A stretch of DNA of 9,387 nt from assembly GCA_016283945.1 (NCBI GenBank), contig JAEENW010000054.1, positions 1-9,387 of the forward strand. Direction: 5' to 3'. Positions 1-6,237 of this stretch are shown piece by piece. The DNA comes from Bacillota bacterium. GTDB lineage: Bacteria > Bacillota > Clostridia > Peptostreptococcales > Anaerovoracaceae. Below the pieces are notes generated by a model that saw only the letters and a program-made list of their open reading frames with translations, did no database searches and was not told the DNA's origin. Made by a program: the position numbers and the translations under genes. Numbering within the stretch: the stretch's first letter is position 1; each line of letters starts with the position of its first letter.

Positions 1-50
1 TTGCTCCGAGCCCGAAACTTCAGTATTTCCAAGGCTTTTCGGCTCAATGC

Positions 51-89
51 TTAAAAAATAAAGGTCCGGACCAACTGGTGGTCCGGACC
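51..89 (-). terminator. Intrinsic terminator of tmRNA gene
   Basis: On the - strand, an 11-bp perfect stem (arms at 79-89 and 63-73, 5-nt loop at 74-78) is followed directly by a T-rich run (complement of 52-62, nine T in eleven). It begins 8 nt past the encoded CCA of the tmRNA, as expected for the transcription stop of ssrA. Each arm contains the 10-nt GGTCCGGACC, which is itself a perfect palindrome, so other pairings are possible. Confidence 0.88.
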
Positions 90-96
90 CGATTTT

Positions 97-453
97 TGGT
101 GAAGGCGGTGAGAGTCGAACTCACGTCCGAAAACAATTCCGGCAGGCTTTCTCCGAGCGCAGCTGATGATTTAGATCTCGGGCTTCCGATCGTCCGTCAG
201 CAGACTAGGGGTCGCCCCATCCCGTTGTTCTCGCAGGTACCGGGAACTCCCTGCGGGTTTCCTGTATGCTTGACGCCCTTACCCTGACCTACAGGCGAAT
301 CAGGAAGGACGCGCGGCGCAGACTAAGCTGCGAGTGCGAAATTGTTGTTTCTGTTGTCGTTTCTTTTAAAACGCGGATATTTTTAACGCAGGCCTATCCG
401 ACTGCGGCTCGCTTACCCGACTTCACTGTCCCCGTCGAAACCTTTACGCCCCC
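97..453 (-). ncRNA. ssrA: tmRNA (transfer-messenger RNA, ssrA)
   Basis: tmRNA rescues ribosomes stalled on broken mRNA: alanyl-tRNA synthetase charges it, it enters the A site with SmpB, and it encodes a degradation tag. Read on the - strand, the 5' end GGGGGCG (453-447) pairs over 7 bp with CGCCTTC next to A-CCA at the 3' end (97-107), including a G3-U pair as needed for alanine charging; CCA is encoded. A T-arm with GTGAG/CTCAC around TTCGACT precedes the 3' acceptor strand, and the 5' part carries the usual GGTTTCGACGGGGA segment. The 357-nt length is normal for a one-piece tmRNA. The tag reading frame ends ...NNNFALAA with a TAG stop at 325-323. The tag start is unclear: the frame is open back only to 382, giving at most 19 residues (see findings). 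Its partner SmpB is encoded at 6238-6693. Confidence 0.97.
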
Positions 454-484
454 GGGACGCTAAGCGCGAAGCCTTGCTGTATAC

Positions 485-512
485 ATTGTAGCACGGGGGC
501 GGAAAAGGTCAA
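485..512 (-). promoter_or_regulatory. Sigma-A type promoter of tmRNA
   Basis: On the - strand TTGACC (512-507) and TACAAT (490-485) are separated by 16 bp, close to the housekeeping consensus. Transcription would start near 478, about 25 nt upstream of the mature tmRNA 5' end at 453, leaving a short leader for RNase P to remove. Confidence 0.85.
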
Positions 513-561
513 ATTAAGAGTATGTTACACGGACGATGGAGCGGTATGGCGCCCGGATTTC

Positions 562-570
562 TGGTATAAT
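562..570 (+). promoter_or_regulatory. Extended -10 promoter for the L,D-transpeptidase gene
   Basis: TGGTATAAT is a perfect -10 hexamer (565-570) with the TGn extension. The -35 position about 17 bp upstream (near 542-547) has no good match, which extended -10 promoters tolerate. It is divergent from the tmRNA promoter and about 80 nt before the GTG start at 650. Confidence 0.65.
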
Positions 571-649
571 CTATTGGAATAGATCGCGGGACCGGGCGTA
601 AGCCGGGTCATGCCGGCGGCATCGGGATGAAGCCCGCGGGAGGTGCGCA

Positions 650-2026
650 GTGAAGAAAAAGACCGGAGCATGCTTGAGGAAGATCGCCGCCCTGGCGCTC
701 GCCGCCTCGCTCGCGGCCGCCGCGGGGCTTATCGCCGCGCCCGCCCTCGCCGAGGACCTGAAGAGCTACGCGGCCTCGGTCAGGGGAAACGGCTCGCCAT
801 ACCTGATCTGCGTCAACACGAAGGAGAACGTCGTCACGGTCTACAGGCTCGGGGAGGACGGCTGCTACAGCGTTCCCGTGCGCTCGATGATATGCTCCAC
901 GGGCAAGGCCGGGAGCGGAACGCCTCTCGGGACCTTCAGCATCTACGGCCAGCGCTACGAGTGGCGCCTCATGGTCGACGGGAGCTACGGGCAGTACGCG
1001 ACGCGCTTCAACGGCTCGATACTCTTCCATTCGGTCTGCTTTTCCAAGGCCGAGCCCTCCGCCCTGCTCAGCTATGAGTACGACATGCTGGGCGGTCCGG
1101 CGTCTCTGGGCTGCGTGAGGCTTCAGGTCGGCGACGCGAAGTGGATATACGACAACTGCCCCGTCGGGACGGTCGTCAGGGTCACCTCCGAGGACGGCGA
1201 AGGCCCGCTCGGCAAGCCGCCGCGCGCCGTCGAAAAGGTCGAGGGCAGCGATAACGAGGGCTGGGATCCGACCGATCCGCGGGAGGATAACCCCTGGAGG
1301 CAGACGCTCGGCGAGGCCTTCGAGAGGACCGCCTACGGGCCTGAGGGGAATATGGACGCGGCTGCGCCGGCGGGAGGATACGCGGAGTGGGCAGCTGCTT
1401 CGAACGATGGAGCCGGCGGACAGAACGCCGCCGGAAGCGCCCTGCTCTTCCCCGATGTGAGGCCGGGCGACTGGTTCTACGATAGCGTGATTTGGTGCGC
1501 GGAGAGATCTGTGCTCAGGGGCACCGGAGCGGGCTTTGAGCCGCGCGGGACTGTGAGCCGCGCAATGCTATGGCAGATGATGTACCAGCTCGCGGGCGAG
1601 CCCGGTAGCGGAGACGCCGGCGGCCAGGGAGAAACGGCAAACGGAGAGAGCGTCGTCCCGGAAGCCGCAGAACTGAGCCCCTGGTACGCCGCGGCGCGCT
1701 CCTGGTGCCTGGAAAATGGCATAGCGGCAGCCTCAGACCCTTCAGGGGCTGAGGAGCCCGCGCAGAGGCGGGAGCTCGTCGAGGCTCTCTACAGGTATCA
1801 CCGTCTCTTCAAAGACGCCAATCCGGACGTATCCGCGGACCTTTCGGCTTACGCGGACGCGGGGGAGCTCAGCCCCGAAGCGGTCGAGGCCTTCAGCTGG
1901 GCGGTAAGCGCGGAGATCGTCACCGGCGATGCGGACGGCGAAGGGAACATGAACCTGCGCCCCTCGGACGGCCTCACGAGGGCCGAACTCGCCGCGGTGA
2001 TGCAAAGGTACGGCGAACTCAGATAA
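650..2026 (+). CDS. Secreted L,D-transpeptidase (YkuD domain) with three SLH repeats
   Basis: Predicted cell-wall enzyme of 458 aa that forms or remodels 3-3 peptidoglycan crosslinks, or attaches proteins to peptidoglycan. It starts at GTG behind GGAGGT with 5-nt spacing. Residues 1-34 form a signal peptide (basic MKKK start, Ala/Leu core, APALA before Glu35). The YkuD domain spans about residues 48-179: His127 in ILFHSV and the catalytic motif SLGCVRL with Ser152, Gly154, nucleophile Cys155 and Arg157. A linker (about 180-265) rich in Gly, Ala and acidic residues follows. Residues 266-456 hold three SLH-type repeats: one typical (FPDVRPGDWFYDSVIWC...), a degenerate one near 340-386, and a third near 396-456 ending in LTRAELAAVMQRYG. 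SLH repeats usually bind pyruvylated secondary wall polymer, so the enzyme is probably held non-covalently on the wall. Own promoter and terminator suggest a monocistronic unit. Domain calls are firm; the in vivo reaction is inferred. Confidence 0.93.
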   Translation: MKKKTGACLRKIAALALAASLAAAAGLIAAPALAEDLKSYAASVRGNGSPYLICVNTKENVVTVYRLGEDGCYSVPVRSMICSTGKAGSGTPLGTFSIYGQRYEWRLMVDGSYGQYATRFNGSILFHSVCFSKAEPSALLSYEYDMLGGPASLGCVRLQVGDAKWIYDNCPVGTVVRVTSEDGEGPLGKPPRAVEKVEGSDNEGWDPTDPREDNPWRQTLGEAFERTAYGPEGNMDAAAPAGGYAEWAAASNDGAGGQNAAGSALLFPDVRPGDWFYDSVIWCAERSVLRGTGAGFEPRGTVSRAMLWQMMYQLAGEPGSGDAGGQGETANGESVVPEAAELSPWYAAARSWCLENGIAAASDPSGAEEPAQRRELVEALYRYHRLFKDANPDVSADLSAYADAGELSPEAVEAFSWAVSAEIVTGDADGEGNMNLRPSDGLTRAELAAVMQRYGELR

Positions 2027-2028
2027 CG

Positions 2029-2059
2029 ACGCTGCCGCAGCGGGCGGCATGGCGTTTTT
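2029..2059 (+). terminator. Intrinsic terminator after L,D-transpeptidase gene
   Basis: Three nt after the stop codon, ACGC-TGCCGC (2029-2038) pairs with GCGGCA and GCGT (2044-2055), with a 2-nt bulge TG and a 5-nt loop, and ends in five T (2055-2059). The bulge makes it weaker than the terminator at 7384. Confidence 0.7.
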
Positions 2060-2104
2060 CTATAAGCCGGCGCGCGGAGCGCACGGAAAGTAAAGGAGTG
2101 TATC

Positions 2105-2596
2105 ATGATCAGACTGCTTCTCATAATCTTTTTCTATCCGGCGATGCTCGCCGCGGTGATCTTCGGAGCCGTATTCCTCTTCGAAGCGATCAAGGACCGC
2201 GCCACGGGCAGTTACAGCAGCTCGTCCCGCGGCAGCGGGAACACTGAGCTGCTCAGGAACATGATGGCAAACGTGAGCCCGGACAGCTCTTCCGCCTCTC
2301 GGTCCGGGAGCAGCCGGAGCGGCGAAGAGGAGGAAGAAAAGGAATACTTCGACCAGGACGAGACCTACGGAAGGGTCCCGCTTGAGAAGCTTCCGGACGC
2401 GTTCACGTTCGCGGACGATCCCGACACGGTCTACCAGTCCTATTACTACGGGACGGGCGGCCGCGGCCAGAAGGTCAGGGTCTACCGCGAGGGCGCGGGC
2501 GGAAGACAGGTGCAGATATCCTGGGCGACCAACGGCCTGCTCGTGGGAAGAGAGTTCGATACCGACTGCGGAAAGATCGAGAAGTACGGATTCTAG
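2105..2596 (+). CDS. Membrane-anchored protein of unknown function
   Basis: I do not recognise this 163-aa protein. It starts at ATG behind AAAGGAG with good spacing. Residues 3-27 form one hydrophobic membrane segment with a basic residue before it and KDR after it. A Ser/Gly-rich stretch (about 35-73) is followed by a run of acidic residues (74-87), so the middle is probably an unstructured linker. The C-terminal part (about 88-163: GRVPLEKLPDAF..., tyrosine-rich QSYYYG, then VRVYRE and GLLVGREF) looks like a small folded domain of beta strands. Topology cannot be settled from sequence; a short N-terminus and a following positive charge leave both orientations possible. It lies 46 nt past the preceding terminator with no clear promoter of its own, so it may depend on read-through. 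Confidence 0.8.
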   Translation: MIRLLLIIFFYPAMLAAVIFGAVFLFEAIKDRATGSYSSSSRGSGNTELLRNMMANVSPDSSSASRSGSSRSGEEEEEKEYFDQDETYGRVPLEKLPDAFTFADDPDTVYQSYYYGTGGRGQKVRVYREGAGGRQVQISWATNGLLVGREFDTDCGKIEKYGF

Positions 2597-2620
2597 CCGC
2601 TCGTCAAAGCTCGTCTCACG

Positions 2621-2649
2621 TTGAAATGGGGCGGGCTTTCGGATATAAT
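2621..2649 (+). promoter_or_regulatory. Sigma-A type promoter for the peroxiredoxin-like gene
   Basis: TTGAAA (2621-2626) and TATAAT (2644-2649) are separated by exactly 17 bp. Start of transcription near 2656 gives a leader of about 80 nt. Confidence 0.88.
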
Positions 2650-2667
2650 ATAAGATGGCTCAAAATG

Positions 2668-2699
2668 GGGAGGTAGGACGCCGCGCGCCCTGTCCTCCC
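2668..2699 (+). promoter_or_regulatory. Hairpin in the mRNA leader of the peroxiredoxin-like gene
   Basis: AGGAC (2675-2679) pairs with GTCCT (2692-2696) and GGG (2668-2670) with CCC (2697-2699) across a 4-nt bulge; an alternative is GGGAGG (2668-2673) with CCTCCC (2694-2699). The two pairings exclude each other. No T run follows, so it is not a terminator. Whether it regulates anything is unknown. Confidence 0.35.
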
Positions 2700-2736
2700 A
2701 AAGGCGTATACTAAAAACGCACGAAAGGAGAATCAC

Positions 2737-3288
2737 ATGGCAAGGATCAAAGCCGGAGACAGATTCCCGGATCTCAAGTTCGATACCGCTTTCAAGGAGG
2801 GGCTCAGCGTGAGCTCCGTGCTCAAGGGCAGGACCATATTCTGGGTTCTCAGGTACATCGGCTGCACCAGCTGCAATTTCGACGTCGCGCTGATCTCCGA
2901 GAGCTACGACAAGTTCCTCGAGAAGAACGCCCAGGTCTTCGTCGTGATGCAGAGCGACAAGGCTCACCTCAGAGACGACCTCGAGAAGCGCCCGGTGCCC
3001 TTCGACATCATCTCCGACCCGGATTTCTGCTTCTACAAGGAGCTCGATATCCGCGCCGCCAGGGACAAGGAAGAGCTCGGCGGGACTCCCGAGGAGAGGG
3101 AGCGCTTCGCGGCCAAGAGGGCCGCTATCCAGGCGAGGGGCCTCACCCACGGCGATTACGAGGGCGACGAGCTCCAGCTGCCCGCCTTCTTCATCGTAGA
3201 GGAGGACGGCACCGTCTCCTACGCTCACTACGCGACTTCTATCGCTGACATGCCCACGGTGGAGGAAGCACTCGAGCTGCTCGGTTAA
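2737..3288 (+). CDS. Peroxiredoxin-like (AhpC/TSA, redoxin) thiol protein
   Basis: A 183-aa cytoplasmic protein with a thioredoxin-like fold, probably a thiol peroxidase or disulfide reductase. ATG start behind AAAGGAG. The N-terminal GDRFPDLKFDTAFKEG is the usual redoxin opening; strand TIFWVLRYIGCTSC places Cys43 and Cys46 in a CxxC arrangement where the peroxidatic cysteine normally sits; LPAFFIVEEDG (148-158) supplies the cis-proline Pro149 and the following strand, and the end (TVEEALELLG) is a typical last helix. Classical peroxiredoxins have PxxxTxxC; here the segment is RYIGCTSC, closer to the CxxC redoxins, so peroxidase activity is inferred, not shown. The region about 110-145 is a charged insertion. 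It has its own promoter; iadA follows after a GC-rich structured spacer. Confidence 0.85.
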   Translation: MARIKAGDRFPDLKFDTAFKEGLSVSSVLKGRTIFWVLRYIGCTSCNFDVALISESYDKFLEKNAQVFVVMQSDKAHLRDDLEKRPVPFDIISDPDFCFYKELDIRAARDKEELGGTPEERERFAAKRAAIQARGLTHGDYEGDELQLPAFFIVEEDGTVSYAHYATSIADMPTVEEALELLG

Positions 3289-3298
3289 GGAAGGGAAA

Positions 3299-3376
3299 AG
3301 GGGCGCGGCCCGCGCTGCGCGCGGGCAGGCGCGCTTCCAGCGCGCCGCGGGGCGCCGCAGGCGCCCCCGCGCCCCT
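3299..3376. repeat. Cloverleaf-forming GC-rich palindromic element
   Basis: This 78-nt intergenic stretch can fold into a four-way junction with nearly every base paired. Closing stem: 3299-3308 with 3367-3376, 10 bp. Arm 1: 3309-3315 with 3319-3325, 7 bp, 3-nt loop. Arm 2: 3328-3334 with 3340-3346, 7 bp, 5-nt loop. Arm 3: 3350-3356 with 3360-3366, 7 bp, 3-nt loop. All stems are perfect. No T run follows, so it is not a standard terminator. It may be a REP/MITE-like element, an mRNA-stabilising structure or a processing site; the sequence alone does not decide. Confidence 0.7.
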
Positions 3377-3390
3377 CACACAGATCGCTC

Positions 3391-3413
3391 GCGCCGGACT
3401 CACGCGGCGCTTT
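3391..3413 (+). promoter_or_regulatory. Hairpin just before the iadA ribosome binding site
   Basis: GCGCCG (3391-3396) pairs with CGGCGC (3405-3410) around an 8-nt loop, followed by only three T and then AAGGAGG of iadA (3414-3420). It is a poor terminator and leaves the ribosome binding site free. No promoter is recognisable between 3289 and 3429. Confidence 0.3.
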
Positions 3414-3429
3414 AAGGAGGCATCTAACC

Positions 3430-4569
3430 ATGATCAAACTCATCAAGAACGTCAAGGTCTTCAGGGACGGAGAGTGGAAGGACAGCGAGATCCTCGTCTC
3501 CGGAAGTTCCATCGAGAAGATCGCCGACAAGGTCGCCATCAGCTACGCCGGCGGCGAGAGGATAGACGGCAAGGGCATGAAGGCGAGCCCGGGCCTCATC
3601 GATCAGCACGTCCACGTCACCGGAGGCGGCGGCGAGGGCAGCTTCGTCACCCAGGTCCCCGGACTCAAGCTCTCGGCTCCCGTCAAAGCCGGCGTCACCA
3701 CCATCGTAGGCGTGCTCGGCACCGACGGCATAACCAGGAGCGTCGAGAATCTCGTGGCCAAGACCAAGGCTCTCAACGAGTTCGGCATCACCGCCTACTG
3801 CCTCACCGGAAGCTATCAGTATCCCTCCCCCACCCTCACCGGCAGCGTCCTGAAGGACATCACCTTCATCAAGGAGATCATCGGCGTCAAGACCTGCATC
3901 TCCGACCACAGGGCCAGCTACATGAGCATGGAGGAGTTCCGCAGGGTAGCCGCTGACGCGAGAGTCGCGGGCCTCATGTCCGGCAAGGTCGGCGAGGTGC
4001 ACATCCACATGGGCCTCGATCCCAGAGGGCTCGCCCCCGTATTCGAGGTGCTCGAGAACAGCCAGATCCCCGTCAGCACCTTCCGCCCGACCCACTGCGA
4101 GAAGTGCGTCGACGACGCCATCAAGTTCACCAAGATGGGCGGCTACGCCGACTTCACCGCGAAGGATCACATCATGGACGAGACCCTCGAGAAGCTCGAC
4201 AGAGTTCTCAGGGAGTGCCCGGACGGACACATCACCCTCTCCACCGACGGAAACGGCTCCATGCCCGTCTGGAACGAAAAGAACGAGATGATCGGCATCG
4301 GCGCCGGCAAGATCAGCGCCCTGTTCAACGTGGTCCGCGGACTCGTCCAGAAGAAGGGCTACAAGCTCGAGGACGCCCTCAAGATCGCGACCGTCAACCC
4401 GGCCAAGGCCCTCAAGTTCGACACCAAGGGCGTGCTCGCCGAGGGTTACGACGCCGACATCGTGCTCCTCACCGACGATCTGCAGATCGACACCGTCTTC
4501 GCCATGGGCAAGCTCATGCTCAAGGGCGGCAAGATGCAGGTACGCGTCAACTTCGAGGACGCGGAGTAG
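3430..4569 (+). CDS. iadA: Isoaspartyl dipeptidase (beta-aspartyl peptidase)
   Basis: Zinc amidohydrolase of 379 aa that splits dipeptides with an isoaspartyl bond, left over when proteins containing damaged Asn or Asp are degraded. ATG start behind a perfect AAGGAGG with 9-nt spacing. The N-terminal beta sandwich (1-54) is followed by the barrel. Metal and active-site residues align with E. coli IadA (about 390 aa): DQHVH with His60 and His62, GGGGEG with Glu69, Lys154 in IGVKTCISDHR (carboxylated bridging lysine) with Arg161, HIHMG with His193, PTH with His222, and STDGNGS with Asp273 and Ser277. Tyr129 in TGSYQYPS fits the catalytic tyrosine. One difference: the arginine three residues after the PTH histidine in E. 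coli is Lys225 here. Similarity runs over the full length, so the assignment is strong. It may be co-transcribed with the peroxiredoxin-like gene. Confidence 0.95.
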   Translation: MIKLIKNVKVFRDGEWKDSEILVSGSSIEKIADKVAISYAGGERIDGKGMKASPGLIDQHVHVTGGGGEGSFVTQVPGLKLSAPVKAGVTTIVGVLGTDGITRSVENLVAKTKALNEFGITAYCLTGSYQYPSPTLTGSVLKDITFIKEIIGVKTCISDHRASYMSMEEFRRVAADARVAGLMSGKVGEVHIHMGLDPRGLAPVFEVLENSQIPVSTFRPTHCEKCVDDAIKFTKMGGYADFTAKDHIMDETLEKLDRVLRECPDGHITLSTDGNGSMPVWNEKNEMIGIGAGKISALFNVVRGLVQKKGYKLEDALKIATVNPAKALKFDTKGVLAEGYDADIVLLTDDLQIDTVFAMGKLMLKGGKMQVRVNFEDAE

Positions 4570-4578
4570 ACAACGCAC

Positions 4579-4611
4579 CGGGGCGCGGCCCCGCGTCAAA
4601 GGACCGCGCCC
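4579..4611. repeat. GC-rich hairpin sharing a 12-mer with the cloverleaf element
   Basis: CGGGGC (4579-4584) pairs with GCCCCG (4588-4593) around a GCG loop; alternatively GGGCGCGG (4581-4588) pairs with CCGCGCCC (4604-4611). The left edge repeats the 12 nt GGGGCGCGGCCC found at 3300-3311, and the outer arms match the closing stem of the cloverleaf. It sits between iadA and the pseudouridine synthase gene and has no T run. Confidence 0.5.
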
Positions 4612-4626
4612 TCTGCTCAGCAGCGG

Positions 4627-5646
4627 ATGAAAGAGCTTACCATCGAAAAAAACGACGCCGGACAGCGCCTGGACAGATTTCTCAAAAAATATCTTTCCCG
4701 CGCACCGCTGTCGGCGGTCTATAAAATCGTCCGCAAGGACGTAAAGATAAACGGGAGGAGGCAGAAGGAGGACTACATGCTCGAGGAGGGCGACGTCCTG
4801 AGCCTCTACCTCTCCGACCAGGACATAGCCGCCTACGCCAGGCAGCCCGAGAGGCGCCGCGCCAAGCGCCAGTTCAGGATCTGCTACGAGGACGATGACA
4901 TCATCGCCGTGAGCAAGCCCTTCGGCCTGCTGGTCCACGGGGACAGCTCCGAGAAGAAGGACACCCTCGCCAATCAGGTGACGGACTATCTGATCGAGAC
5001 CGGAGCGTATTCCCCGAGGCTGGAGAAGAGCTTCCGCCCCAGCCCCGTCCACAGGCTGGACCGCAACACCACCGGCCTCGTGGTCTTCGGCAAGAGCGCC
5101 GAGGCGCTGAGAGTGCTCTCAGCGGCCTTCAGGGAGATCCCCGAGAGCCCCGAGGACGCGCAGAGGCGCCCGCTGAGGAAGTATTACCTCACCATAGCGG
5201 AGGGACGGCTCGAGAAGGAGCTGCTCCTGAAGAACAGGCTCGTCAAGGACGAGCTGAAGAACAGAGGAAGAGTCCTGCCGCTCAGCTCGGCTGAGGGCAG
5301 ATACATAGAGACCGCGGTCCGCCCGCTCTACTCGAACGGGAGATACACCCTGTGCGAGGTCGAGCTCGTCACCGGCCGCAGCCACCAGATAAGGGCTCAC
5401 ATGAGCTACGCCGGGCACCCGCTGCTCGGCGACACCAAGTACGGAGCCCGCGCCGCGCGCGGAGGCGGCAGTATTTCCGCCCAAAACGGAAAAACTACAC
5501 AGCTTCTTCACGCTGCGAGGGTACAATTCATATCGCTCCCCGAGCCGCTCAGCCATCTGAACGGACTCGAGATCAGCGCCCCGCTCCCGCCCGAGTGGGC
5601 AGCGCTGCAGCTGGAGCTTTTCGGAAGAGAGATCATAAAGGGATGA
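4627..5646 (+). CDS. RluA-family 23S rRNA/tRNA pseudouridine synthase
   Basis: A 339-aa enzyme that isomerises uridine to pseudouridine in RNA, most likely in 23S rRNA as for RluC/RluD. An S4 RNA-binding domain occupies about residues 12-60 (GQRLDRFLKKYL... and the KINGR turn). The catalytic domain runs from about 83 to 335: VSKPFGLLVHG (motif I), the catalytic motif PVHRLDRNTTGLVVF with Asp145, RKYYLTIAEG, and GRSHQIRAHMSYAGHPLLGDTKYG (250-273). The exact target uridine cannot be told from the sequence. The ATG at 4627 gives the typical family N-terminus, yet no good Shine-Dalgarno precedes it (only AGCGG). A short low-similarity insertion (about 275-292) follows the last conserved motif. 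Its TGA overlaps the ATG of lepB by 4 nt, implying translational coupling. Confidence 0.92.
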   Translation: MKELTIEKNDAGQRLDRFLKKYLSRAPLSAVYKIVRKDVKINGRRQKEDYMLEEGDVLSLYLSDQDIAAYARQPERRRAKRQFRICYEDDDIIAVSKPFGLLVHGDSSEKKDTLANQVTDYLIETGAYSPRLEKSFRPSPVHRLDRNTTGLVVFGKSAEALRVLSAAFREIPESPEDAQRRPLRKYYLTIAEGRLEKELLLKNRLVKDELKNRGRVLPLSSAEGRYIETAVRPLYSNGRYTLCEVELVTGRSHQIRAHMSYAGHPLLGDTKYGARAARGGGSISAQNGKTTQLLHAARVQFISLPEPLSHLNGLEISAPLPPEWAALQLELFGREIIKG

Positions 5647-6179
5647 AACTGAGCGAGAACGCCAAGGAATGGATCAAGGATATAGGCACTGCCATAATCC
5701 TGAGCGCCGTCATACTTTTCTTCGTCAGGCCGACGATAGTCAAGGAGAGCTCCATGAGCAACACCCTCCTCAACAACGACTACGTATTCGTCAGCAGGCA
5801 GTCGTACACCATATTCGGAGAGATGAAGCGCGGGGACATCGTGGTCTTCAAGTCCAACATGACCTCCGCCAACGGTGCCAAGAAGCTGCTCGTCAAGAGG
5901 GTCATCGCCCTCCCGGGAGACACGATCTCCATCACCGGCGGCAAGGTCTACCTCAACGGCGAGGCGATCGACGAGCCCTACACGAAGGAGGGCTACACCG
6001 GCACCGAGATGGCCGAGATCACCATCCCCGAGGGCAGGATCTTCGTCATGGGAGACAACCGCCAGAACAGCTCGGACAGCCGCTCGAAGAGCGTCGGCCT
6101 CGTGGCCTTCGACGACGTCGTAGGCAAGGTCGTGTTCAGGCTCTATCCATTCAACAAGATGGGAAGCGTTTACAAATAG
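5643..6179 (+). CDS. lepB: Signal peptidase I
   Basis: Membrane serine protease of 178 aa that removes signal peptides from exported proteins. The ATG at 5643 overlaps the upstream stop (ATGA); the frame is open further upstream but only this start gives the family N-terminus. One membrane segment at about 13-29 is followed by the external catalytic domain, as in Gram-positive type I enzymes. Box B is KESSMSNTL with nucleophile Ser37; box D is VKRVIALPGDTI with general base Lys85; box E is MGDNRQNSSDSR (136-147). In box B the usual proline after Ser-Met-x is Asn40 and the usual glycine before the catalytic serine is Ser36, a variant that leaves the catalytic pair intact. The likely clients in this window include the L,D-transpeptidase at 650. 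Confidence 0.94.
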   Translation: MKLSENAKEWIKDIGTAIILSAVILFFVRPTIVKESSMSNTLLNNDYVFVSRQSYTIFGEMKRGDIVVFKSNMTSANGAKKLLVKRVIALPGDTISITGGKVYLNGEAIDEPYTKEGYTGTEMAEITIPEGRIFVMGDNRQNSSDSRSKSVGLVAFDDVVGKVVFRLYPFNKMGSVYK

Positions 6180-6214
6180 CTCTGGCGGAAGGGACGCCGG
6201 CAGCGGAAAGCAAA

Positions 6215-6229
6215 GGCGCGGAAGGCGCC
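6215..6229 (+). promoter_or_regulatory. Small hairpin holding a purine tract before smpB
   Basis: GGCGC (6215-6219) and GCGCC (6225-6229) form a 5-bp stem with the loop GGAAG. The only Shine-Dalgarno-like bases before the smpB ATG lie in this loop, 12 nt or more from the start, so initiation may be weak or structure-dependent. Confidence 0.3.
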
Positions 6230-6237
6230 GCCTGCAT

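Noticed and set aside
8..45. Hairpin at the left edge (GAGCC...GGCTC, one bulged C)
   Set aside because: Nine pairs around a 19-nt loop with no T run on either strand next to it; too weak and too close to the edge to interpret.
78..463. Two small open reading frames on the + strand (78-287, 266-463)
   Set aside because: They lie within or across the tmRNA gene on the other strand, have no ribosome binding site and no protein-like composition.
3299..3376. Cloverleaf as a tRNA gene
   Set aside because: Arm and loop sizes do not fit (3-nt and 5-nt loops), there is no TTCRA T-loop, no anticodon loop of 7 nt and no acceptor end with discriminator base.
3424..5052. A 542-codon open frame on the - strand
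   Set aside because: It is antisense to iadA and the pseudouridine synthase gene, both with clear family motifs; long antisense frames are common in GC-rich coding DNA, and this one crosses an intergenic spacer.
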